Below the pieces are notes generated by a model. It ran no database searches, was not told the DNA's origin, and saw only the letters and a program-made list of their open reading frames with translations. Below, one piece after another: positions 1 to 5,427 of a DNA stretch of 10,528 bases (the first letter of the stretch is position 1; each line of letters begins with the position of its first letter). Both the position numbers and the translations under genes were made by a program. Source of the DNA: Candidatus Omnitrophota bacterium (GTDB lineage Bacteria; NPL-UPA2; BS750m-G34). The stretch covers positions 1 to 10,528 of the forward strand of contig DAOWKF010000046.1 of the NCBI GenBank assembly GCA_030640045.1, read 5' to 3'.

Positions 1-120
1 AAGAAAAAAATTATATTTACTTGCTTTGCAATGCAACTACAAACTGCAATACAATTTAATAAATCTTTTATAGATGAATGACATTTATACTATCACAATA
101 TGACAAACTAATGGAGGAAG

Positions 121-177
121 ATGAAGATGGATGAAAAACTTTTAAAGATGGTTAAATATCCACTTAAAAAAATGTAA
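121..177 (+). pseudogene. Short reading frame resembling the start of a Trm112/UPF0434-type protein
   Basis: This is an 18-codon frame (ATG at 121, a second in-frame ATG at 127, TAA at 175-177). A strong Shine-Dalgarno GGAGG at 113-117 sits 9 nt before the ATG at 127. From 127 it reads MDEKLLKMVKYPLKKM. This resembles the start of small zinc-binding Trm112/UPF0434 proteins (pattern MDxxLLxIxxCPxC), but Tyr replaces the first zinc Cys and no second Cys follows. A weak promoter may lie upstream (TTGCAA 26-31, 18 bp, TACAAT 50-55). The frame does not continue in any register after the A-run. The rest of 1-300 is AT-rich and shows no other gene. It could be a decayed gene start, a real micropeptide, or chance; the resemblance is recalled from family knowledge and rests on few residues. 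Confidence 0.25.
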
Positions 178-240
178 TTTTAAAACTGCTATAAATATAG
201 TCAATATTCTTTTTTACAAAAAAAAATTACAAAAAATTTG

Positions 241-269
241 TTGACAACTGAGTGACAATCGTGTATACT
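241..269 (+). promoter_or_regulatory. Sigma-70-type promoter of the antitoxin-toxin operon
   Basis: TTGACA at 241-246 is a perfect -35 box. TATACT at 264-269 is a 5/6 match to the -10 box, and the spacer is the optimal 17 bp. The first start codon is at 301, which leaves a leader of about 25 nt. The Shine-Dalgarno AAAGGAGG at 284-291 sits 9 nt before that ATG. Confidence 0.75.
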
Positions 270-281
270 ATATGGTGACAG
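242..281 (+). repeat. Helically phased TGACA repeats over the promoter, possible operator
   Basis: TGACA occurs at 242-246, 253-257 and 276-280. The offsets are 11 and 23 bp, close to one and two turns of DNA. The first copy is part of the -35 box and the third lies just after the -10 box. Phd/YefM antitoxins normally repress their own promoters, so these are candidate contact sites. Those operators are usually palindromic, though, and the only palindrome here is GTATAC at 263-268, so the assignment is tentative. Confidence 0.3.
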
Positions 282-300
282 AGAAAGGAGGCTGTGTAAT

Positions 301-588
301 ATGCGGTTTGTAACTGTAAGGGATTTGCGTAATAAACCAGCTCAGATTCGCCGCTCTCTTTTGGAAGAAAAAGATGTAATACTTACTTCAAATGGCAAGC
401 CTTTCGCCATTGTCACTTTAACTTCTGAAGATGAGCTAGAAAATTCGCTTGTTATGATGCGGCGTATTCGAGCAGAAAACGCAGTAACTTCTATACAAAA
501 GAATTCTATGGAAATAGGCACCGATCGACTTTCGTTAGATGAGATCAATGCCGAAATTGCTGCTGTAAGAAGAAAACGCAAGTCATGA
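301..588 (+). CDS. Phd/YefM-family antitoxin
   Basis: A 95-residue protein that probably neutralises the PIN toxin encoded next to it and represses the shared promoter. The N-terminal ~45 residues follow the Phd/YefM DNA-binding and dimerisation pattern: a VTVRDLRNKPAQI segment (residues 4-16), then DVILTSNGKPFAIVTL (25-40), matching the family's 'v.lT.nGkP.AvL' strand-turn-strand. The rest is charged and helical. Its basic tail (DEINAEIAAVRRKRKS) is the sort of segment that wraps the toxin. The ATG at 301 follows the Shine-Dalgarno AAAGGAGG with 9 nt spacing and the best promoter in the patch. The stop overlaps the next start as ATGA, so the two are translationally coupled. The family call is confident; toxin binding is inferred from arrangement. 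Confidence 0.85.
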   Translation: MRFVTVRDLRNKPAQIRRSLLEEKDVILTSNGKPFAIVTLTSEDELENSLVMMRRIRAENAVTSIQKNSMEIGTDRLSLDEINAEIAAVRRKRKS

Positions 589-995
589 AAATAGTGCTTG
601 ATACAAATGTAGTTGTGTCTGGCCTATTACATTCTTTTAGTACTTCTGGAGAAATTGTCAGGATGGTAACTTTGGGAGAATTGCAGCTTTGTTATGATGC
701 ACGTATTCTTTCAGAATATAAAGAGGTCCTTCTACGCACTAAATTTTCTTTTGACCCAACTAACGTAGATGATCTACTTGCCCAAATAGAAGCCTGTGGC
801 TTTGCAGTTGCTGCAGGACCACTTGCTAAACATCTACCTGACTTAGATGATGAGCCTTTCTTAGAGGTAGCGCTTACAGGAGGGGCTCGATATTTGGTCT
901 CAGGGAATCCAAAGCATTACCCGGGAAAAGACCGAGAAGGTATGGCAGTAGTATCACCAACACAGTTTTTAGAAAATTATCGGAAGCAGAAGTAA
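585..995 (+). CDS. PIN-domain RNase toxin (COG1569 / TIGR00305 type)
   Basis: A 136-residue PIN-domain protein, predicted to be a metal-dependent ribonuclease toxin. The opening MKIVLDTNVVVSGLL gives the first catalytic Asp (D6) and Asn (N8). Helix 2 carries SEYKEVL with E44. The acidic cluster LPDLDDEPFLEVAL (residues 84-97) supplies D86, D88, D89 and E90. It is followed by GGARYLVSGNPKHYP (99-113), where this subfamily has Asn at the position many PIN proteins fill with Asp. The length is normal for the subfamily. Its ATG (585-587) overlaps the antitoxin stop (586-588), the usual antitoxin-first order. I cannot see from sequence whether it cuts tRNA, mRNA or rRNA. There is no sign of truncation. 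Confidence 0.87.
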   Translation: MKIVLDTNVVVSGLLHSFSTSGEIVRMVTLGELQLCYDARILSEYKEVLLRTKFSFDPTNVDDLLAQIEACGFAVAAGPLAKHLPDLDDEPFLEVALTGGARYLVSGNPKHYPGKDREGMAVVSPTQFLENYRKQK

Positions 996-1059
996 GCATA
1001 CGACTCCCCCACTCAAAGCTGCTTAAATAATACGCCCTCCACAAAAGAAGATAATGTAA

Positions 1060-1088
1060 TTGACAGCTGCATTATATTATTATACAAT
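1060..1088 (+). promoter_or_regulatory. Sigma-70-type promoter of the winged-helix/nucleotidyltransferase module
   Basis: TTGACA at 1060-1065 is a perfect -35 box. TACAAT at 1083-1088 is a 5/6 -10 box after a 17-bp spacer. It lies in the 152-bp gap after the PIN gene. The next start codon is the ATG at 1148, with the Shine-Dalgarno AAGGAGG at 1135-1141. The module is therefore probably transcribed independently of the PIN operon. Confidence 0.65.
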
Positions 1089-1095
1089 GTCTATA

Positions 1096-1127
1096 TATTA
1101 TGGTCATATAAGCATATAATATGGTCA
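1096..1127 (+). repeat. Two 11-bp direct repeats in the leader, possible operator
   Basis: TATTATGGTCA at 1096-1106 and TAATATGGTCA at 1117-1127 match at 10 of 11 positions. They start 21 bp apart, two helical turns, so a dimeric regulator could contact both on one face. They lie between the -10 box (1083-1088) and the Shine-Dalgarno (1135-1141), where bound protein would block transcription. The winged-helix protein encoded next is the obvious candidate binder; this is inference. Confidence 0.4.
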
Positions 1128-1147
1128 ATTGTTTAAGGAGGGTAACT

Positions 1148-1477
1148 ATGCTGGAAGCACTTTTTGGTAATGTTGTAGTAGAAAAAATATTGCTTTTCAT
1201 ATTTGTTTATGAAGATGGTTATGCCCGAAAAATATCAAAAGTATATGGAATTCCGGTGAATGGTGTTCTGCAACAGTTACAACGCTTGGAAAATGGAGGA
1301 ATAATAGCAGGGCAGAATAAAGGAAGGACCCGGTTATATATGTTCAATCCGAGGCATCCTTTTTTAAAGGAACTTAAAGCATTATTACAGAAAGCGGTAG
1401 ATGTTCTTCCTCAAGCTGAGATTGAGAGGTATTATAGAATACGCACAAGACCGAGAAGAAAGGGTAAGCCACTTTGA
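1148..1477 (+). CDS. Small winged-helix DNA-binding protein
   Basis: A 109-residue ArsR-like winged-helix protein of the kind found beside small nucleotidyltransferase genes. The pattern EKILLFIFVYEDGYARKIS (residues 12-30), GIPVNGVLQQLQRLENGG (34-51) and a basic wing KGRTRLYMFN (58-67) fits helix-turn-helix plus wing. It is followed by PRHPFLKELKALLQKA (68-83), a conserved tail of this group, and a strongly basic C-terminus. I chose the ATG at 1148 over the in-frame ATG at 1121. The Shine-Dalgarno AAGGAGG (1135-1141) is 6 nt before 1148 and lies inside the longer frame, and family proteins begin MLEALFG-like. The stop overlaps the TTG start of the next gene by 4 nt. It probably represses this module and may act as antitoxin, as AbiEi does for AbiEii. 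It is much shorter than AbiEi. Confidence 0.75.
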   Translation: MLEALFGNVVVEKILLFIFVYEDGYARKISKVYGIPVNGVLQQLQRLENGGIIAGQNKGRTRLYMFNPRHPFLKELKALLQKAVDVLPQAEIERYYRIRTRPRRKGKPL

Positions 1478-2007
1478 AGAAAAAATTTAAAAATATTGAC
1501 ATAAAAGATTTAGCAATATTAGTAAGCTCTGAACTGGAAAAGAATGGTATAGATGCTGTTTTAGTAGGTGGGGCATGTGTTTCGATCTATACACATAATA
1601 AATATCTTTCAAATGATCTTGATTATGTAACATATTCTTCGATTGCTGAAATTAAACCAGTCTTAGCTAATTTAGATTTTTATCAGAAAAGCAGCAGGCA
1701 TTTTGAACATTGTAATTGCCCGTTTTTTATAGAATTTCCACCCTCACCTGTTTCTATAGGCAATGAAGTCTCAATAACTAAATTTAACAGAATAAAATCA
1801 CTTAAGTTATTCACGCCAACAGATTCTGTTAAGGATAGACTGGCAGCATTTTATCACTGGAATGACCTTCAGTCGCTAGATCAAGCCTTAATGGTAGCAA
1901 AAGTACAAAAAGTAAATTTAGAAGAGATAAAAAGGTGGTCTAAAGGAGAAGGGGTAACAGAAAAACATAAACGATTTCTAGATTTATTGAAAGCTAAAGA
2001 TAAATAA
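1474..2007 (+). CDS. Nucleotidyltransferase-fold protein, putative AbiEii/MNT-like effector
   Basis: A 177-residue protein with the signature of the DNA polymerase beta-type nucleotidyltransferase fold. VLVGGACVSIY (residues 29-39) gives the Gly-Gly turn, and YLSNDLDYVT (44-53) gives the paired carboxylates D48 and D50 (S-x-D-x-D, as in AbiEii). FFIEFPP (84-90) offers E87 as third carboxylate. A conserved KDRLAAFYHWND (120-131) follows, then a basic helical tail. Members of this fold transfer nucleotides to RNA or protein; several are growth-inhibiting toxins (AbiEii, MenT). The start is TTG at 1474, overlapping the upstream stop as TTGA, so translation is coupled. The pairing with a winged-helix gene and its own promoter suggests a toxin-antitoxin or phage-defence module. 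Activity and substrate are unknown. An alternative role is non-toxic tRNA or antibiotic nucleotidyl transfer. Confidence 0.7.
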   Translation: MKKKFKNIDIKDLAILVSSELEKNGIDAVLVGGACVSIYTHNKYLSNDLDYVTYSSIAEIKPVLANLDFYQKSSRHFEHCNCPFFIEFPPSPVSIGNEVSITKFNRIKSLKLFTPTDSVKDRLAAFYHWNDLQSLDQALMVAKVQKVNLEEIKRWSKGEGVTEKHKRFLDLLKAKDK

Positions 2008-2048
2008 TTTATCCCATAGGTTAAAATAAACATAAATAGTGGAGAGTT

Positions 2049-2132
2049 ATGTCTAAATTAAAAATATATACCTACGGAGAACCGGTCTTAAGAAAGGTTG
2101 CGAAACCTCTTTCAGATATAAAATGCGTCTAA
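2049..2132 (+). pseudogene. def: N-terminal stub of peptide deformylase
   Basis: A 27-codon frame (ATG 2049-2051, TAA 2130-2132) preceded by GTGGAGAG (GGAG 2041-2044). Its translation, with KIYTYGEPVLRKVAKPL at residues 5-21, matches the conserved start of peptide deformylase (typically '..lkIykYpdpvLRkkAkpv'). Normal Def is about 150-180 residues. The three metal-site motifs (GxGLAAPQ, EGCLS, HExxH) are absent here and in all later frames. After residue ~24 the frame enters the fmt start and stops 10 bp into it. def-fmt is a widespread operon pair, so this looks like an in-place deletion of the def body. The stub cannot deformylate proteins. It may still matter as a leader whose translation feeds fmt. 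A collapsed assembly is the main alternative. Confidence 0.8.
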
Positions 2133-3109
2133 TTTTTATGGGTACGGGTCCATTCGGCATTTCCTGTCTTGAGCATCTATGTTCAAGAAAAGATTTAGTT
2201 ATAGAGGCAGTTATAACTAAACCTCCCAGGCCGAGCGCTAGAGGCAGGATTCTAAGAGATACACCGATTAAAGAGGCAGCAATGAAAAAGGGATTAAAAA
2301 TCCTGGAGCCAGAGGATATTAAAAGCAAAGATTTTATTAAAGTTTTAGGGGAACTAAAGCCGGACATGTCTATTGTAATGGATTTTGGAAAGATATTACC
2401 CGGGGTTATATTTGATATCCCGGAATACGGCTCTATAAATATCCACGCCTCTCTCTTGCCTCTATATCGAGGAGCGAGCCCTATAAATTGGGCTATTATC
2501 AACGGAGAGAGGGAGACTGGCGTGACCTCATTTTTTATAGAAGAAGGAATGGATACAGGGCATATTATAAATCAGCGCTCATGTCCTATTTATCCTGAAG
2601 ATGACAGCGGGATATTAGAGGATAGGCTTAAAGATTTAGCTGTAGACGTCCTTAAGGAGACCCTTGAGAAGATAAAAAAAGGAGAGGTTAGAGCCAGGCC
2701 GCAGGATAATACAAAAGCTACCTTTGCCCCAAAGATAACATCCGGCACAGGAAAGATAAATTGGTCGTTAGAAGGAGAGAGGATCTGCAATCTTATACGG
2801 GGACTAAGCCCCAGGCCGGGGGCGTACAGTTTTTTTAAGAAAGGCAGGTTTATTAATGAAGTAGAAGAGGGTGCGATTTTAGTAAAGATATGGAAGACAG
2901 GAGCCCAGGGCGCCTCTCCCGGATCCAATCAAAGGAGTAGACCGGGATACGTCGAATCTGCTGATGCTAATGGCATCAAAGTTTTTTCCGGTAAAGGTAT
3001 TGTGAATATCCAGGAACTTCAGCCTGCCGGAAAAAAAAGAATGAGAGGTCAGGCCTTTTTGTCAGGATATGGCGAAAAAATGGCGAAAAAATGCCTTGAT
3101 TGTATTTAA
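2123..3109 (+). CDS. fmt: Methionyl-tRNA formyltransferase
   Basis: Transfers formyl from 10-formyl-tetrahydrofolate to Met-tRNAfMet for initiation. At 328 residues it has full family length. It opens with MRLIFMGTGPFGISCLEHL (family 'iFmGTpeFav.sLe.L'). The catalytic core is visible as SINIHASLLPLYRGASPI (residues 104-121) with N106 and H108, and EEGMDTGHII (140-149) with D144. The SLLPxYRG loop is intact. The C-terminal tRNA-binding domain begins about residue 205, with KINWSLEGERICNLIRGLSPRPGA (234-257) marking the usual junction. There is no Shine-Dalgarno before the ATG at 2123; the preceding bases are the end of the def stub, so coupling to the stub is likely. An 11-bp tandem duplication near the 3' end (3069-3090) has changed the last residues to an atypical MAKKCLDCI tail. 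Confidence 0.96.
   Translation: MRLIFMGTGPFGISCLEHLCSRKDLVIEAVITKPPRPSARGRILRDTPIKEAAMKKGLKILEPEDIKSKDFIKVLGELKPDMSIVMDFGKILPGVIFDIPEYGSINIHASLLPLYRGASPINWAIINGERETGVTSFFIEEGMDTGHIINQRSCPIYPEDDSGILEDRLKDLAVDVLKETLEKIKKGEVRARPQDNTKATFAPKITSGTGKINWSLEGERICNLIRGLSPRPGAYSFFKKGRFINEVEEGAILVKIWKTGAQGASPGSNQRSRPGYVESADANGIKVFSGKGIVNIQELQPAGKKRMRGQAFLSGYGEKMAKKCLDCI
3069..3090 (+). repeat. 11-bp tandem duplication at the fmt 3' end
   Basis: ATGGCGAAAAA is present twice, head to tail (3069-3079 and 3080-3090), followed by a third ATG at 3091. Because 11 is not a multiple of three, the duplication shifts the end of fmt. With one copy, fmt would end GYGEKMP and stop at TGA (3096-3098 region). With two copies it runs on to TAA at 3107-3109. 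The three ATGs fall in three different frames. Confidence 0.85.
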
Positions 3110-3135
3110 GAAAGTAAATAAAGTGGAAGTAGGCT

Positions 3136-3174
3136 ATCGGCCGGAGCCGATTTTGCTTGTCTTAAAGAGCAAGC
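3136..3174 (+). other. Two adjacent small hairpins between fmt and rpe
   Basis: The 74-bp gap contains ATCGGC (3136-3141), loop CGGA and GCCGAT (3146-3151), a perfect 6-bp stem followed by only three further T. It also contains GCTTG (3155-3159) pairing with CAAGC (3170-3174). The second ends 2 nt before AGGT (3177-3180), the only ribosome-binding-like sequence for rpe. The first is too weak in T-run to be a convincing terminator. Together they could be processing or translation-control structures, or spacer DNA. No gene is firmly supported in the gap. Confidence 0.3.
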
Positions 3175-3183
3175 TCAGGTAAA

Positions 3184-3861
3184 ATGAAGAAAATGGTTAA
3201 AATAGCGCCGTCAATTTTAGCAGCTGATTTTGCTAGACTTGGTGAAGAGGTTATAAGGGCGGAAAAGGCCGGCGGGGACATTATCCATGTAGATATCATG
3301 GACGGACACTTTGTGCCTAACCTGACTATCGGGCCGGCTGTTGTCGCGTCTCTTAAAAAGGTGACCTCGCTTCCGCTTGATGTCCATCTTATGGTAGAAG
3401 AGCCTGATAGATTTATTAATGATTTTGCCGAGGCAGGGGCATCTTATTTAACTGTCCATGCTGAAACCGGATATCATCTGGAGAGGACCGTAAATTTTAT
3501 TAGAGAAAAAGGCTGCAAGGCAGGGATTGCACTTAATCCGGCTACACCTGTAGAGAATATAAAGCTGGTTCTGGAAGAGATAGATCTGGTTTTGATTATG
3601 AGTGTAAATCCCGGTTTTGGCGGACAGGAATTTATTCCATTTTCTATTCCCAAGATCAGTCAGGTGAAGAAGATGGCTGAAGAAATAGGGAGGGAAATAG
3701 AAATAGAGGTTGATGGTGGACTAAATTTAGATAATGTCCGGGATGTGGTGATGGCCGGGGCAACTATCCTTGTTATTGGCACAACTGTGTTTAAGGCCAA
3801 ATCTATAAACGAGACCATGGCAGTGCTTAAAAAAAGGGTAGGCGAAGCCATGCAAGGCTAG
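3184..3861 (+). CDS. rpe: Ribulose-phosphate 3-epimerase
   Basis: Interconverts ribulose 5-phosphate and xylulose 5-phosphate in the pentose phosphate pathway. The 225-residue TIM barrel is full length. Visible signatures are PSILAADFARLGEE (residues 9-22), IIHVDIMDGHFVPN (33-46) with metal ligands H35 and D37 and catalytic-loop residues, LDVHLMVEEP (65-74) with H68, the phosphate-side loop VNPGFGGQEFIP (141-152), and EVDGG (175-179) with catalytic D177. The start is set at ATG 3184 with a weak AGGT 3 nt upstream; an in-frame ATG at 3193 (MVKIAPS) is equally compatible with family alignments. It lies between fmt and ffh, with 10 bp to ffh, so it belongs to the same transcript. Nothing is unusual in the protein. 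Confidence 0.96.
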   Translation: MKKMVKIAPSILAADFARLGEEVIRAEKAGGDIIHVDIMDGHFVPNLTIGPAVVASLKKVTSLPLDVHLMVEEPDRFINDFAEAGASYLTVHAETGYHLERTVNFIREKGCKAGIALNPATPVENIKLVLEEIDLVLIMSVNPGFGGQEFIPFSIPKISQVKKMAEEIGREIEIEVDGGLNLDNVRDVVMAGATILVIGTTVFKAKSINETMAVLKKRVGEAMQG

Positions 3862-3871
3862 GCCAAGCCAA

Positions 3872-5188
3872 ATGTTTGAGAATCTGAGCGAGAAATTCGG
3901 CCTTATTTTAAAAAAGATACGCGGGCAGGCGCATATTACCTTGGAAAATATCGAACCTGCCATAAAGGAAATAAAACTGGCGTTACTTGAGGCCGATGTA
4001 AATTATAAAGTGGTCAAGGAGTTTATAGAGGGTGTAAGGCGCGAGGCGCAGGGTAAGGAGGTACTTGGGAGTCTCACTCCCGGCCAGAAGATGGTCAGGA
4101 TCATACATGACAATATGGTCAATACCCTGAGCCGGGGAGAGGGATTGAATCTCGCAGGAACTCCTCCGGCAGTAATAATGATGGTGGGGTTACAGGGATG
4201 CGGTAAGACCACAACTTGCGGGAAACTCGCCTTGAGACTAAAAGGGAAGGGAAAGAAGGTCGGTTTGGTTGCGGCTGATTTTCGCAGACCTGCAGCTTTT
4301 GAACAGCTTGCGGCATTGGCCGGCGAATTAAATATTCCGGTCTTTGTAGAGAAAAATATAAAAAATATCAGGGTCTTGAGAAAGAGGGTCATGGACTGGT
4401 CGCGAGAAAATAGCCTCGAGGTACTTATTATAGATACCGCGGGTAGGCTCCATATAGACAGGGAATTAGTTCAGGAACTTGTCGATATGAAAAAAGAATG
4501 GACTCCTTCCGAGATTATTCTAATAGTAGACGCTATGACCGGACAGGAGGCTGTTAATGTGGCCGGAACATTCGATGAAAGGCTCAATATAACCGGTCTT
4601 ATCCTGACCAAGTTGGACGGCGACACCCGTGGCGGGGCTGCGCTCTCCATGCGCGCAACCGTGGCTAAGCCTATAAAATTTGCAGGGGTCGGGGAAAAAT
4701 TGAGAGACCTCGAAGAATTTCATCCGGAGAGAATGGCCTCCCGTATTCTCGGGATGGGAGATGTCTTGACGCTGGTTGAGAAGGTTGAGGGCGCGGTCAA
4801 CGAGCGGGAGATGAAGAAGATAGAGAAAAAGATGCGGCGTTTTGATTTTGACCTGGAAGATTTTTTAGGGGAATTAAAACGCATCCAAAAAATGGGGCCG
4901 ATGGAAGATCTCCTCAAGATGGTGCCCGGGGCAAATAAATCGAATATCTCTGTGTCCGGGAAAGACCTCAAGCATATGGAAGCTATTATCAGCTCCATGA
5001 CAGTAGAGGAGAGAAAGAATCCTGTTATTATTAATGGTTCCCGCCGTTCCCGTATCGCGAATGGAAGCGGCCGCTCGGTTCCCGAAGTAAACCGTTTGTT
5101 AAATCAATTTAGCGGATTCAAAAAGATGTCAAAGAATCTATCGCGTTTAGAAAAAGTTTTTAAAGGAGGAAAAATGCCATGGCTGTAA
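3872..5188 (+). CDS. ffh: Signal recognition particle GTPase Ffh
   Basis: The protein part of the signal recognition particle, which binds 4.5S/6S RNA and signal peptides and docks ribosomes at FtsY. At 438 residues all three domains are present. The N domain opens [19 protein letters not shown], with [11 protein letters not shown] (38-48). The G domain has P-loop [14 protein letters not shown] (106-119), [11 protein letters not shown] (136-146), DTAGR (188-192) and TKLDG (246-250), then [20 protein letters not shown] (272-291). The RNA-binding M domain shows [12 protein letters not shown] (342-353) and the [12 protein letters not shown] helix-turn (389-400) with VPEVNRLL. The C-terminus is short, without a long Met-rich tail. 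There is no strong Shine-Dalgarno before 3872. The stop overlaps rpsP by 10 bp. Confidence 0.97.
   Translation: MFENLSEKFGLILKKIRGQAHITLENIEPAIKEIKLALLEADVNYKVVKEFIEGVRREAQGKEVLGSLTPGQKMVRIIHDNMVNTLSRGEGLNLAGTPPAVIMMVGLQGCGKTTTCGKLALRLKGKGKKVGLVAADFRRPAAFEQLAALAGELNIPVFVEKNIKNIRVLRKRVMDWSRENSLEVLIIDTAGRLHIDRELVQELVDMKKEWTPSEIILIVDAMTGQEAVNVAGTFDERLNITGLILTKLDGDTRGGAALSMRATVAKPIKFAGVGEKLRDLEEFHPERMASRILGMGDVLTLVEKVEGAVNEREMKKIEKKMRRFDFDLEDFLGELKRIQKMGPMEDLLKMVPGANKSNISVSGKDLKHMEAIISSMTVEERKNPVIINGSRRSRIANGSGRSVPEVNRLLNQFSGFKKMSKNLSRLEKVFKGGKMPWL
5162..5169 (+). promoter_or_regulatory. Strong ribosome binding site of rpsP inside ffh
   Basis: AAAGGAGG lies in the last codons of ffh, 9 nt before the rpsP ATG at 5179. 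It is the best Shine-Dalgarno in the operon. It allows S16 to be made at a higher rate than Ffh from the same mRNA, and it fixes 5179 as the rpsP start. Confidence 0.8.
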
Positions 5189-5427
5189 AAATCAGGCTTA
5201 AAAGGATGGGGACAATACGAAAACCATATTATAGGCTGGTAGTAGCGGATAGCAGGGTTTCCCGTAAAGGGGCATATATAGAAAATATCGGGTATTATCA
5301 TCCGCTTCGCAATCCAACTGTAGAGAAGGTAAATGCGGAGCGCGCAGTTTACTGGCTGAAAAACGGAGCCAAACCTACAGAATCTGCTTTGAAGATTTTG
5401 AAAAGGTGCGGAGTGAAATGCGGATAG
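5179..5427 (+). CDS. rpsP: 30S ribosomal protein S16
   Basis: A component of the 30S subunit body needed for its assembly. The 82-residue protein starts [22 protein letters not shown], continues [20 protein letters not shown] (23-42), and has [19 protein letters not shown] near the end; all are S16 signatures. The length equals that of many S16 proteins, although the usual lysine-rich tail is replaced by RCGVKCG. The ATG overlaps the ffh stop by 10 bp. Its own stop lies 10 bp inside trmD. In many bacteria khpA (KH domain) and rimM follow rpsP; here the reading frame passes directly into trmD. The odd Cys-containing tail partly derives from the trmD start sequence. Confidence 0.97.
   Translation: MAVKIRLKRMGTIRKPYYRLVVADSRVSRKGAYIENIGYYHPLRNPTVEKVNAERAVYWLKNGAKPTESALKILKRCGVKCG

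Noticed and set aside
26..36. TTGCA-A-TGCAA inverted repeat as an operator
   Set aside because: It is short, AT-rich and single-copy, with no clear associated gene; chance is likely in this composition.
984..1024. AAGCAG/CTGCTT inverted repeat after the PIN gene as a terminator
   Set aside because: The loop would be 29 nt and no T-run follows.
1121..1147. Earlier in-frame ATG for the winged-helix gene
   Set aside because: The strong AAGGAGG at 1135-1141 lies inside that extension and points to the ATG at 1148. The extra residues are not family-like, and one operator-like repeat overlaps them.
4003..4392. Long open frame on the minus strand opposite ffh, with others opposite def/fmt, trmD and cysS
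   Set aside because: They lie wholly opposite well-supported conserved genes, have no ribosome binding sites or recognisable domains, and are explained by the codon bias of the true strand.
5406..5417. GTG start adding four residues to TrmD
   Set aside because: TrmD proteins start at the Met of [13 protein letters not shown], and GGAG at 5410-5413 fits the ATG at 5418.
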